Below, in pieces: positions 1 to 6,685 of a stretch of 9,564 nt of DNA. Origin of the DNA: LDYB01 sp037442385 (GTDB lineage: Bacteria; Armatimonadota; Fimbriimonadia; Fimbriimonadales; GBS-DC); assembly GCA_037442385.1 (NCBI GenBank), contig JBBIQJ010000099.1:1-9564 (forward strand). Direction: 5' to 3'. A model generated the notes under the pieces. That model saw only the letters and a list, made by a program, of their open reading frames with translations. It was not told the origin of the DNA and searched no databases. The position numbers were made by a program, and so were the translations under genes. Each line of letters begins with the position of its first letter. Position 1 is the first letter of the stretch.

Positions 1-59
1 CCACCAAAGCCCAGAACGCAGGCGATACCTTCACGCTAAGCGGGTATTGTACCCGATAA
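1..59 (+). CDS. Possible C-terminal tail of an upstream gene (partial)
   Basis: Reading from base 3, the frame TKAQNAGDTFTLSGYCTR is open from the window edge to a TAA at 57-59. The stop lies four bases before a strong hairpin (63-96), which is where a gene end would be expected. If real, this gene runs rightward and converges on the PEP-CTERM gene, with the hairpin serving both. Only 18 residues are visible, the other two frames are also open for a dozen or more codons, and no family can be named. This is a weak, context-based call. Confidence 0.25.
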   Translation, partial: TKAQNAGDTFTLSGYCTR

Positions 60-62
60 AGC

Positions 63-96
63 AAAACCGCCCCTGCGTTGCTTAGAGGGGCGGTTT
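63..96 (-). terminator. Rho-independent terminator, probably bidirectional
   Basis: Bases 64-74 (AAACCGCCCCT) are perfectly complementary to 86-96 (AGGGGCGGTTT), giving an 11-bp GC-rich stem with an 11-nt loop. Read on the minus strand, the stem ends in GGTTTTGCTTT, a short interrupted U tract. It lies 22 bases past the stop codon of the PEP-CTERM gene. On the plus strand the stem ends in GGTTTCC, also T-containing, so it could close the presumed gene ending at 59 as well. Confidence 0.7.
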
Positions 97-117
97 CCGT
101 TCAAGCCAGGTGTGCGC

Positions 118-744
118 TTAGCGCTTGCGGCGACGCAACGCCAGCAGGCTCGCCAGACCTGTGCCCAGCGCAATCATGCTGGCAGGTTCTGGCACGAGAA
201 TCTCAATCGTAAAGTTGGCAACGGGGTTGCCGCCAAACCAGAAATACTCATTGCTATCAATCACGCCGTTTCCGTTCTGGTCCCAGGCAAAAACATCCGC
301 GCTGGAGCCAATCGTGGGATTTGGGTTCGGCGACAGTAGCATGCCGAAGCTGGCTGAAGCAGCGCGCACACCGATCCACAAATTCTGCACGCCTGACAGG
401 AAACTAGGACCGCCTGCGACCTGCAGTTGCACAAGACCTGTAGGCACGCCCGTGAAGCCTGCCGTGGCGAGCAGGTTGCCCACGGCGCCCGAAATGGGGT
501 CTGCATCGTAGACAACCACATCGATATCCTGGGCGGCTCCAGATCCGTTGTAGACCAGCACATTAATCTGTTTTACGGGTAGGGTCGAGGCGCGCGTAAT
601 GTCATCCAGCACGAGGAGTCCGGCGCCCCCTGGATAGTAGTACTGATACCCACTGCCAGGGTCATTATCGTAATCGAACACATTCGCAAATGCCGACAGC
701 GCTAACGCGCTGAACAAACCCAAAACTGCTATCTGCCGTTTCAT
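118..744 (-). CDS. PEP-CTERM sorting-domain secreted protein
   Basis: The 208-residue protein starts at the ATG at 744, with AGGAGG (753-758, minus strand) eight bases upstream. Residues 1-20 form a signal peptide (MKRQ, a hydrophobic core, then SAFA before Asn21). The C-terminus is a classic PEP-CTERM tripartite signal: VPEP at 184-187, a hydrophobic segment at about 189-203, and a basic RRRKR end. Families with this tag are exported and processed at the envelope by an exosortase, which is not encoded here. The middle is rich in beta-type sequence and matches no family I recognise. Residues 155-166 (DQNGNGVIDSNE) have the spacing of a canonical EF-hand loop, with acidic or Asn ligands at positions 1, 3, 5, 9 and 12. 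Calcium binding is therefore plausible but inferred. The gene is monocistronic: a structured leader lies upstream and a terminator downstream. The specific function is unknown. Confidence 0.9.
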   Translation of the reverse strand: MKRQIAVLGLFSALALSAFANVFDYDNDPGSGYQYYYPGGAGLLVLDDITRASTLPVKQINVLVYNGSGAAQDIDVVVYDADPISGAVGNLLATAGFTGVPTGLVQLQVAGGPSFLSGVQNLWIGVRAASASFGMLLSPNPNPTIGSSADVFAWDQNGNGVIDSNEYFWFGGNPVANFTIEILVPEPASMIALGTGLASLLALRRRKR

Positions 745-772
745 CGCTTTAACCTCCTACCGCATAATGACT

Positions 773-802
773 CCAAAACTGTCCAAAACCGGACAGCTTT
801 GG
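773..802 (-). promoter_or_regulatory. Leader hairpin of the PEP-CTERM gene (near the RBS)
   Basis: CCAAA-a-CTGTCC (773-784) pairs with GGACAG-c-TTTGG (791-802) around a 6-nt loop. In plus-strand RNA the inner position is an A-C mismatch. In minus-strand RNA it becomes a G-U wobble, giving a continuous 12-bp stem that ends 28 bases before the ATG at 744. TCCAAAAC also occurs twice, at 772-779 and 782-789, a 10-base spaced direct repeat that could alternatively be a protein site. The role is inferred: mRNA stability, translational control, or an operator. Confidence 0.45.
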
Positions 803-806
803 GGCG

Positions 807-831
807 GAAAAAAGCGAAATTCGCTCCTTTC
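807..831 (-). promoter_or_regulatory. Second leader dyad, attenuator-like
   Basis: AGCGAA (813-818) and TTCGCT (820-825) form a perfect palindrome around A819. GAAA (807-810) and TTTC (828-831) extend it beyond two mismatched positions. Read as minus-strand RNA, those two A-C positions become G-U pairs. The inner stem AGCGAA/TTCGCT then runs straight into a T6 tract, which resembles a short intrinsic terminator placed before the coding region. It could instead be a repressor site. No experimental or comparative support is available here. Confidence 0.4.
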
Positions 832-846
832 ACAATCCGCATAAAG

Positions 847-852
847 AGTATA
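847..852 (-). promoter_or_regulatory. Putative -10 element for the PEP-CTERM gene
   Basis: On the minus strand this reads TATACT, a good match to the sigma-70 -10 consensus, within AGTTATACT. No convincing -35 hexamer lies 16-18 bases upstream. Transcription would begin near 840 and give a leader of about 95 nt containing both hairpins. The same AT-rich stretch reads TATAAC on the plus strand (849-854), so it may also serve the divergent gene. Confidence 0.35.
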
Positions 853-1059
853 ACTCAATTTTGGGTGAACTCGACCCCGCAAAAATAACAGTTTTTGGAG
901 TGAGAACCGCGAAACTCAGGGCTTCTTGCCTGTGGGGGGTTCAAGGACTGCTTAGGAAAACGAGCACGATGCGGAGTCGGGGAGTGTTTTTGCTTGAAGG
1001 CTGAAGCTGTTCCGATCACACGAGCAGGAGATAGGCTCCGCTTGCCTAACGAAACTTTT

Positions 1060-3633
1060 ATGAACGGATTCAGGAAGCTCCTCCTCTGCCAGCTGGGAGT
1101 CAGTATTTCGCTGCTGAGCGTCTGGACGTCTCCCCGCGCCGACACGCCCCCACTTTATGACCCGACACGCCCCGTGATAGAACTGGGACGCGACTACGCC
1201 GTGTTGCAATATTACACTGCCGCGCCCTGCGAAACGCGCGTGCAGCTGCGCGAGAGCAGCCTGCCCGCCACCGCGTGGCGTCCGCTGAACCTCAAAAAAG
1301 ACCTCTGGAGCGCGCCAACCGTGCGTGAAGTGCGCGGCGCGCCTGGCAAACGCCTCTATCACCGCATCCGCATCACGGGGTTGAAACCGGGCACGCGCTA
1401 TTACTATCGGGTTTACGACCCCGCCTACCGCCCCACCGCCGAAGAGCGCCGCTGGGGCGCCAGTCCGCCGTGGCGGCGGGAATACGCCTTCGCCACGCTT
1501 GCTCCCCAGGGCTACAAAACGATTATCCGCTTGCCCGTCAAGGTGCTGATTATGCCGAATGTGGTGAATGTGCAATCGGCGTATGCGGATCCTGCCAACC
1601 CTGCGCCGCCGCCTCCCGCACTTACCCCCCAGCAAATCGCCCGCATCAAAGAAGAATACGCGATTGCCGCCCGCTACTTCTGGGTGAATTCGGGCATGCG
1701 CCTGTGGGTGGATTTCCACATCTTCGTCGACGACCGCTGGCAGCGCTGGGGACCCGAACCAGAAAACGCGCAGGGCTTCTATAAAGGACTCCCGCTCAGC
1801 CGCGCGTATGCCGGTGTGGATTTCGCCCCGCCGGGAGGCGGCGCCTTCACCATTCTGGACACAAAAGACCCCACCCGCACGAATCTGGAGCCTGTCTATG
1901 AAGAGAAGCCTTACGCTGGGCAGATCGAGCAGGCGTTCCCGCGCCGATGGAACCCCCAGAGCCGCCAGTGGGAGTTCTACAACAGCGGCGGCGGCACGCT
2001 GGGGGTGGACGGTTTCCCCGACGGAATCCCCGCGCGGAGCCAGTTCCTCGGTGGGGGCGACACCGCTTGGCTCGCCACCCACGAGTTCCACCACCAGATG
2101 GAGTCTTACAGCGCGTTCTCGCTGGCGAACCGCGAAGATGAGCGAATCGTGTTCAATCACCCCGAGCCGCGCTATCGGCGCACCAACCCCGACGGCTCCA
2201 CCAGCCAGAATGCCTGGAACACCGCTGGACGCCACGGCGAACACTGGAATGTGATGGCGTACTGGGATCGTACGCTCACCGATGTGCAGTGGCTCCGTTT
2301 CTATTTCGGCGAAGCCATCACGGTGCGCGACGCCGACAGCGACGGCTTCCCTGACGACGATCCACGCCTGCCTCTAGACGAGAGACGCTTCGGCTCAGAC
2401 CCACGCAAGCCCAGAACCGACGGCTTGATGAACGACCTCCAGAAAGCGATGCTCAGCACCTGGGCGCCTGCCCCGCTCCAGAACACTTTTGTCAAGCCCG
2501 CATTTCAGTCTAAACGCCCCAACCCGCGCCATCCCGACAGCGACGGCGACGGTATTCCCGACAGTGTAGACCCTTACCCTCTCTACCCGTGGACGCCTCT
2601 TATCCCCTATATGCGCGTGCAGGTAGATGGGGACAGGAGAGATTGGGATGCCATCCCGCCAGCAGGCGAGCTGAATCAAGACGGACGCCGGCTGATTTTC
2701 AAGCACGCCCACGACGGAGACGCCTACTACGCCCTGTTTCTCGTAAGCGGCGAGTGGGCGCACCTGCACATCGACTACGATGGCGAGGGCAAGGGCATCT
2801 TTTCGGGCGAGGGTACCTTCTGGCTGGACATCCGCAACGGCGAGTCCCCCACCGTGCGCGTCGCAGCAGGCAAAGCCGATGGCTTGCAATGGAAAGCCTC
2901 ACGCCAGCCCGACGGAAGCGCCATCGTGGAAATCAGCGTGCCCAACGGGGGCAACAGCCCATGGTTCTGGATGGGCGGCGGGCGCGAGGTGGGGGTTTCC
3001 ATAGACCTCTATACCGCGTCGGGCACGGGCTATTCGGTGTATGAGCCGTACAGTCTCTTCTACTGCCGTATGATGGAGTCTGTCGGCATGCTGCCGCCTC
3101 CAGGCGATGCGCCCGCCGAGCTGAGCGCGGAAGCGGCCACCATGCGCGTCACCCCCGCACAGCCGAACGGACTGGTGGTCGGCGCAGGATGGCGTACCGA
3201 AAACAACACATGGGTCTACGACGGACACGAGGAATCGCACCTGCGAATCCCCAACCTCAACGCCACTGAGTTTGACCTCTGGGTGCGGTTTGAGGCGCAA
3301 CAAGACGGTGTGCTGGGCGCGTTTCTCCCCACCACCACAGAGATGAACGCAGGGCGGGATTATATTGTGTTTGTGGGCGGCTACCTGAACACCCGCACAC
3401 GCCTGCGCCTGTTCGGAATGGAGGTCGGCGTCAGCGAGGTGCGCATGACGCCCGGGGTTCACACGCTCCAGCTCTCGCGGCGCAGCGGGTGGGTGTGGGC
3501 ATTGTTTGACGGGAAACCCATCCTCTGGGCGCGCGATCCCAACCCGCAGGCGATTATCGGCACACTCGCCTTCATCGGCGGCTACAGCGGTAAACAGCGA
3601 GTCTACGAGATTCGGGCACGCCTCCCGCGCTGA
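1060..3633 (+). CDS. Secreted multidomain protein with HExxH metallopeptidase-like motif
   Basis: From the ATG at 1060 the product is about 857 residues and begins with a signal peptide (MNGFRKLLL, a hydrophobic stretch, then SPRA before Asp28). A TTG at 1042 with AGGAG 11 bases upstream, or a TTG at 994, would only lengthen the N-terminus. Residues around 37-140 look like a fibronectin-III-type beta sandwich, including GLKPGTRYYYRVYDP. HEFHH at 341-345 fits the zincin HExxH motif, and His392, His395 and an NVMAYW segment (397-402) downstream could supply a third ligand and a Met-turn-like loop. Two Asp-rich, thrombospondin-3/EF-like calcium motifs follow: DADSDGFPDDD (424-434) and DSDGDGIPDSVDP (493-505). 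From about 523 (DGDRRDWD) comes a CBM9/DOMON-like segment. The last 150 or so residues resemble a LamG/concanavalin-type sandwich. No PEP-CTERM tail or other anchor is seen. A calcium-stabilised extracellular protease or polymer-binding protein is my inference, and I do not recognise the family. Confidence 0.75.
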   Translation: MNGFRKLLLCQLGVSISLLSVWTSPRADTPPLYDPTRPVIELGRDYAVLQYYTAAPCETRVQLRESSLPATAWRPLNLKKDLWSAPTVREVRGAPGKRLYHRIRITGLKPGTRYYYRVYDPAYRPTAEERRWGASPPWRREYAFATLAPQGYKTIIRLPVKVLIMPNVVNVQSAYADPANPAPPPPALTPQQIARIKEEYAIAARYFWVNSGMRLWVDFHIFVDDRWQRWGPEPENAQGFYKGLPLSRAYAGVDFAPPGGGAFTILDTKDPTRTNLEPVYEEKPYAGQIEQAFPRRWNPQSRQWEFYNSGGGTLGVDGFPDGIPARSQFLGGGDTAWLATHEFHHQMESYSAFSLANREDERIVFNHPEPRYRRTNPDGSTSQNAWNTAGRHGEHWNVMAYWDRTLTDVQWLRFYFGEAITVRDADSDGFPDDDPRLPLDERRFGSDPRKPRTDGLMNDLQKAMLSTWAPAPLQNTFVKPAFQSKRPNPRHPDSDGDGIPDSVDPYPLYPWTPLIPYMRVQVDGDRRDWDAIPPAGELNQDGRRLIFKHAHDGDAYYALFLVSGEWAHLHIDYDGEGKGIFSGEGTFWLDIRNGESPTVRVAAGKADGLQWKASRQPDGSAIVEISVPNGGNSPWFWMGGGREVGVSIDLYTASGTGYSVYEPYSLFYCRMMESVGMLPPPGDAPAELSAEAATMRVTPAQPNGLVVGAGWRTENNTWVYDGHEESHLRIPNLNATEFDLWVRFEAQQDGVLGAFLPTTTEMNAGRDYIVFVGGYLNTRTRLRLFGMEVGVSEVRMTPGVHTLQLSRRSGWVWALFDGKPILWARDPNPQAIIGTLAFIGGYSGKQRVYEIRARLPR

Positions 3634-3698
3634 CATGAGAACGCGCCCTGTCGCATGGACATGTATTCCGCCTTGTGGCACGTCTGATATCGCCGCAT

Positions 3699-3719
3699 GG
3701 GGCGCGGTCCCCGCGTCCT
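3699..3719 (+). terminator. Weak hairpin between the HExxH gene and the permease operon
   Basis: CGCGG (3703-3707) and CCGCG (3711-3715) enclose a TCC loop. The stem extends with G3702-U3716 (wobble), G3701-C3717, G3700-C3718 and G3699-U3719 (wobble) to about nine pairs. The following bases, GTTAACC, are a poor U tract, so it is either a weak terminator for the upstream gene or a leader structure for the permeases. The intergenic stretch 3634-3768 shows nothing else clear. Confidence 0.3.
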
Positions 3720-3768
3720 GTTAACCGAATCGCCCGTTCTTTGCGACAGAGCAGGAAAACGCGCCCGC

Positions 3769-4830
3769 ATGGCGAATCGCCGGCAGGAACCGATGGATCG
3801 CAAGTGGCTATGGCAGGCAGTGCTGGGCGCCCTGATTGTGCTGGGCGTGCTGAGCCTTCTAATCCTGCTCTCTGGGCAACCCCTGAGTGTCGGCTATGTG
3901 AAAATTTTGCAGGGCGCACTGGGCTGGCCGCCGTCGGAGACGCTCACACCCCTCGATGCGTGGGACAGCGTACTCCACGACATGACCCTTGTGCTGCTGA
4001 CAGGGCTGTCGGTCGCGGTCGCGTTGCAGGCGGGGCTTTTTAATATTGGCGCGGCGGGACAGTTGCTGATGGGCGCGATGGTCGCCTCGTGGGTGGGCGT
4101 GCAGCAGGATATCCCTGCGCCGCTTCATCTGCCGCTCGCGTTGGGCGCAGGCGCGCTGGCAGGCGCGCTCTGGGGCTTGGTGCCAGCCCTACTGAAAGTC
4201 TGGCGCGGCGCTCACGAGGTGATTTCCACCATCATGTTCAACTACATCGCGCTTTATCTCACCCACTGGCTGGTGGTGGAACACCTGAAAGACCCAGCGG
4301 GCGACGCGCCGCAGACCGCGCCCGTGCTGGAAACGGCGCAGCTGGCGCCGCTGGGCGCGTTTCTTTCCACCACCTGGGGCTTTGTGCTGGCGGTTGTGAT
4401 TGCGCTGGGCTTCTGGCTGGTGCTGTATCGCACGGTGTGGGGCTACGAGTTGCGGGCGACGGGGGCGAACCGCGACGCGGCGGAAGCGGGTGGCGCACCC
4501 ACACGCCGACGCATGATTGAATCGATGCTGCTGGCAGGCGCGTTCGCAGGACTGGCAGGCGCAATAGAGGTGTGTGGCGCGTCAGGACGCTTCTTTGAGG
4601 GTTTTCCCACCGACTACGGCTTTGACGGTATCGCTGTCGCCCTGCTGGGCGCGAACAACCCCCTGCTGATTCTGCTCTCCTCCTGGGTCATGAGCGCGCT
4701 CCGCAGCGGCACTTACAACCTGCACAGCGAAACAGGCGCCCCCAAAGAGATTGCCGTGATTGTGCAGGCAGTGCTAATCCTTTATGTGGCGGCAGTCTAC
4801 CTGCGCAGACAGCGTGTGGAGGGTTCATAA
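3769..4830 (+). CDS. ABC transporter permease, BMP/nucleoside-uptake type (NupP/YufP-like)
   Basis: This is an inner-membrane permease of the branched-chain/sugar/nucleoside ABC superfamily (BPD_transp_2). From the ATG at 3769 it has 353 residues, close to the roughly 350 of the NupP-like subunit. AGGAAA lies at 3753-3758. An ATG at 3697 is in frame but falls at the foot of a hairpin, and an ATG at 3793 is also possible. The first membrane segment is at about 13-34. The family signature GLFNIGAAGQLLMGA is at about 89-103. Further hydrophobic helices follow at about 121-144, 155-170, 203-221, 250-268, 286-306 and 327-345. The cytoplasmic loop with GYELRATGANRDAAEAGG (225-242) is where this family contacts the ATPase. 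Relatives import purine nucleosides with a BMP lipoprotein and a tandem ATPase. Neither is present nearby, so the substrate is inferred from family only. It is translationally coupled to the next permease. Confidence 0.9.
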   Translation: MANRRQEPMDRKWLWQAVLGALIVLGVLSLLILLSGQPLSVGYVKILQGALGWPPSETLTPLDAWDSVLHDMTLVLLTGLSVAVALQAGLFNIGAAGQLLMGAMVASWVGVQQDIPAPLHLPLALGAGALAGALWGLVPALLKVWRGAHEVISTIMFNYIALYLTHWLVVEHLKDPAGDAPQTAPVLETAQLAPLGAFLSTTWGFVLAVVIALGFWLVLYRTVWGYELRATGANRDAAEAGGAPTRRRMIESMLLAGAFAGLAGAIEVCGASGRFFEGFPTDYGFDGIAVALLGANNPLLILLSSWVMSALRSGTYNLHSETGAPKEIAVIVQAVLILYVAAVYLRRQRVEGS

Positions 4831-5757
4831 ATGGGCGAAGTGTTTGACCTGCAGTTGATTAATACCGCGATGCGCCAGTCCACGCCTTTGATTCTGGCGG
4901 CGCTGGGCGGGCTGATGAGCGAGCGCGTCGGTGTGGTCAATATTGGTCTGGAAGGCAAAATCCTGATGGGGGCGTTCGCGGGCGCGTTAGGCGCGCTCTT
5001 TACGGGTTCCCCGTGGGTCGGACTGGCGTGCGCTATTCTGGTGGGGTTGGTCTTTGCCCTGATTCACGCCGTCGCCACGCAGGAACTGCGCACAGACCAC
5101 ATCGTGAGTGGGGTCGCCATTAACCTGCTCGCGCTGGGTTTAAGCACCTACCTGTTCCGTCAGATTATCGTGCCACTGGAGGAACAGGGCAAGTCTTCGG
5201 TAGTGCAGGGCTTTACCCCGATTTGGGTGGGCTGGCTGAGCGAGGTTCCCATCCTTGGCGCCCTGCTGACCGACCAGACCTGGCTGGTGGTGTTCGCGTT
5301 TGTGCTGCCGATAGCGCTCTGGTATCTGCTGCGCACCACGCGCTGGGGCTTGCGGGTGTACGCCGTGGGCAACGATTCGGTTAAGTCGCGCACGATGGGC
5401 GTGCCTGTGAAGCGCCTGCGTTATCTGGGCGTGTTGTTGTCGGGCGCATTTGCGGGGATGGCGGGCGCGTTCCTGACCCTGGCGTCCGCCGACCAGTTCC
5501 GCGAGAACATGAGCGCGGGGCGCGGGTTTATCGCGCTCGCAGCGCTGATTTTCGGGCGATGGCATCCGATGGGCGCGGCGCTGGCGGCGTTCGCGTTCGG
5601 CTTCTTTGAGGCGCTCCAGATGCGCCTGCAGGGGCAACCGCTGTTCGGCGTGCAACTCCCCACTGACCTGCTGCTGATGCTCCCCTACCTGCTCACCGTG
5701 ATTGCGCTCATGGGCTTTCTGGGACGGATGAAGCCCCCTTCGGATTTGGGGAACTGA
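4831..5757 (+). CDS. ABC transporter permease, second BMP/nucleoside-type subunit (NupQ/YufQ-like)
   Basis: The 308-residue membrane protein is the usual partner of the preceding permease; the NupQ-like subunit is about 310-320 residues. The ATG follows the upstream TAA with no gap. A GGAGGG Shine-Dalgarno (4818-4823) inside the end of the upstream gene points to coupled translation of a heterodimeric channel. The signature VVNIGLEGKILMGAF at 35-49 corresponds to the NIG motif of its partner. RWGLRVYAVGND (171-182) marks the ATPase-coupling loop. SAGRGFIALAALIFGRW (228-244) is a typical conserved C-terminal block. Helices are spread over residues 18-30, 45-57, 62-80, 92-110, 151-167, 199-217, 234-262 and 278-297. 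No ATPase gene follows; an SPFH gene begins 29 bases later. Confidence 0.9.
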   Translation: MGEVFDLQLINTAMRQSTPLILAALGGLMSERVGVVNIGLEGKILMGAFAGALGALFTGSPWVGLACAILVGLVFALIHAVATQELRTDHIVSGVAINLLALGLSTYLFRQIIVPLEEQGKSSVVQGFTPIWVGWLSEVPILGALLTDQTWLVVFAFVLPIALWYLLRTTRWGLRVYAVGNDSVKSRTMGVPVKRLRYLGVLLSGAFAGMAGAFLTLASADQFRENMSAGRGFIALAALIFGRWHPMGAALAAFAFGFFEALQMRLQGQPLFGVQLPTDLLLMLPYLLTVIALMGFLGRMKPPSDLGN

Positions 5758-5786
5758 GCAGGTATACTACTCCCAGGGAGGTTCCT

Positions 5787-6578
5787 ATGGAAGACTTCTT
5801 GCAGAACCCGCAGACCGTAACCGCACTCACGGTCATCATCTTTCTGATAGTGATTTTGCGGGCATCGCTTCGGGTATTGCCCGAATGGGAGCGTGCGGTG
5901 GTGTTGCGGCTGGGACGCTTTCAGGCGGTCAAAGGACCGGGCATCATTTTTCTGATTCCCATCATCGACACGGCGCGAATTGTGGATACCCGCATCGTCA
6001 CAATGAATGTGCCCCGTCAGGAAGCGATTACCCGCGACAATGTGTCGGTGAGCGTGGACGCCGTGGTGCTTTTCAAAGTGATGGACCCCAAAGATGCGGT
6101 GGTGCAGATTACCGACTACATTCAGACCGCCAGCCTGATTGCGCAGACGACCCTGCGCAGTGTGATCGGTCAGGTGGAGCTGGACGACCTGCTGGCACGG
6201 CGCGACCGCATTAACCAGCAGCTCCAGACGATTATCGATGAGCAGACCGAAGCATTTGGTGTCAAGGTAACCAGCGTGGAGATTCGAGATGTGATTTTGC
6301 CAGAGGAGATGAAACGGGCGCTGGCGCGTCAAGCAGAAAGCGAGCGCGAACGCCGCGCCAAAGTGATTGCCGCCGAAGGCGAATATCAAGCGGCAGAGAA
6401 ATTGGTGCAGGCTGCCAACATGATTGCCCAGCAACCCTCTGCCCTGCAACTGCGCTATCTGCAAACCTTAGCCGAAATCGCGACAGAGCGCAACTCTACA
6501 GTCGTGTTCCCCATCCCGATCGAACTGATGCGCCCCTTCCTGCAGGACAAAAACGACGCCGAACCGTCTAAAGGCTAA
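5787..6578 (+). CDS. SPFH/Band 7 family membrane protein (slipin, stomatin-like)
   Basis: The 263-residue protein starts at an ATG with AGGGAGG (5775-5781) five bases upstream. A single N-terminal membrane segment (about 11-24) is followed directly by the Band 7 domain, with the family-typical order PEWERAVVLRLGRF, KGPGIIFLIPIID and, further on, QTTLRSVIGQVELDDLLARRD. The charged stretch RQAESERERRAKVIAAEGE, then EYQAAEKLVQAA, is the coiled-coil/flotillin-like region that drives oligomerisation, and a hydrophobic-to-polar tail follows. Slipins build membrane-microdomain scaffolds and in many bacteria are encoded beside an NfeD-type partner, which is absent here. The gene is only 29 bases after the second permease, so it may be read through from the transporter operon. 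Its own promoter is not convincing. The exact role cannot be told from sequence. Confidence 0.9.
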   Translation: MEDFLQNPQTVTALTVIIFLIVILRASLRVLPEWERAVVLRLGRFQAVKGPGIIFLIPIIDTARIVDTRIVTMNVPRQEAITRDNVSVSVDAVVLFKVMDPKDAVVQITDYIQTASLIAQTTLRSVIGQVELDDLLARRDRINQQLQTIIDEQTEAFGVKVTSVEIRDVILPEEMKRALARQAESERERRAKVIAAEGEYQAAEKLVQAANMIAQQPSALQLRYLQTLAEIATERNSTVVFPIPIELMRPFLQDKNDAEPSKG

Positions 6579-6583
6579 GGATT

Positions 6584-6602
6584 TTACCAGAGACTCTGGG
6601 AA
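6584..6602 (+). promoter_or_regulatory. Palindromic operator candidate over the kinase -35 slot
   Basis: CCAGAG-A-CTCTGG (6587-6599) is a perfect dyad centred on 6593. TT (6584-6585) and AA (6601-6602) extend it to 19 bases with one mismatch. With the -10 at 6615-6620 and a 17-bp spacer, the -35 position falls at 6592-6597, inside the dyad, and that hexamer (GACTCT) is far from consensus. An activator replacing -35 contacts, or a repressor blocking the site, would both fit. A terminator for the SPFH gene is less likely because no T tract follows. Confidence 0.4.
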
Positions 6603-6611
6603 CCTTCGATG

Positions 6612-6620
6612 TGCTATAAT
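6612..6620 (+). promoter_or_regulatory. Extended -10 promoter for the kinase-dut operon
   Basis: TGCTATAAT is a perfect extended -10 (TGn followed by the full TATAAT consensus). A start site near 6627 would give a leader of about 59 nt before the kinase ATG. The absence of a good -35 is normal for extended -10 promoters. Confidence 0.65.
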
Positions 6621-6631
6621 CTACTTAAGGA

Positions 6632-6652
6632 ATGCCCCTTCATAGGGGGCAT
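6632..6652 (+). promoter_or_regulatory. Leader hairpin at the 5' end of the kinase mRNA
   Basis: ATGCCCC (6632-6638) pairs with GGGGCAT (6646-6652), giving a 7-bp stem and a 7-nt loop. It begins about five bases after the predicted transcription start. No T run follows, so it is not a terminator. A 5' hairpin that stabilises the message is the simplest reading, but this is inference. Confidence 0.4.
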
Positions 6653-6685
6653 AGAAAGCACTTATCAAGTTTGTGAGGAGAAACC

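Noticed and set aside
1060..1150. Lipoprotein signal (Cys10) in the HExxH protein
   Set aside because: The residues before Cys10 are LLL, which does not fit the lipobox, and Cys10 sits inside the hydrophobic core. A normal signal peptide with a site after SPRA fits better.
952..2244. Long minus-strand open frame (430 codons) opposite the HExxH protein gene
   Set aside because: It is low-complexity, rich in Arg, Gly and Val, with no domain signature, and lies fully antisense to a gene with a signal peptide and recognisable motifs. It is typical of a mirror frame in GC-rich DNA.
5763..5768. TATACT upstream of the SPFH gene as a promoter
   Set aside because: Transcription would start at about 5775, inside the Shine-Dalgarno, and no -35 lies at the right distance. 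Read-through from the permeases is more likely.
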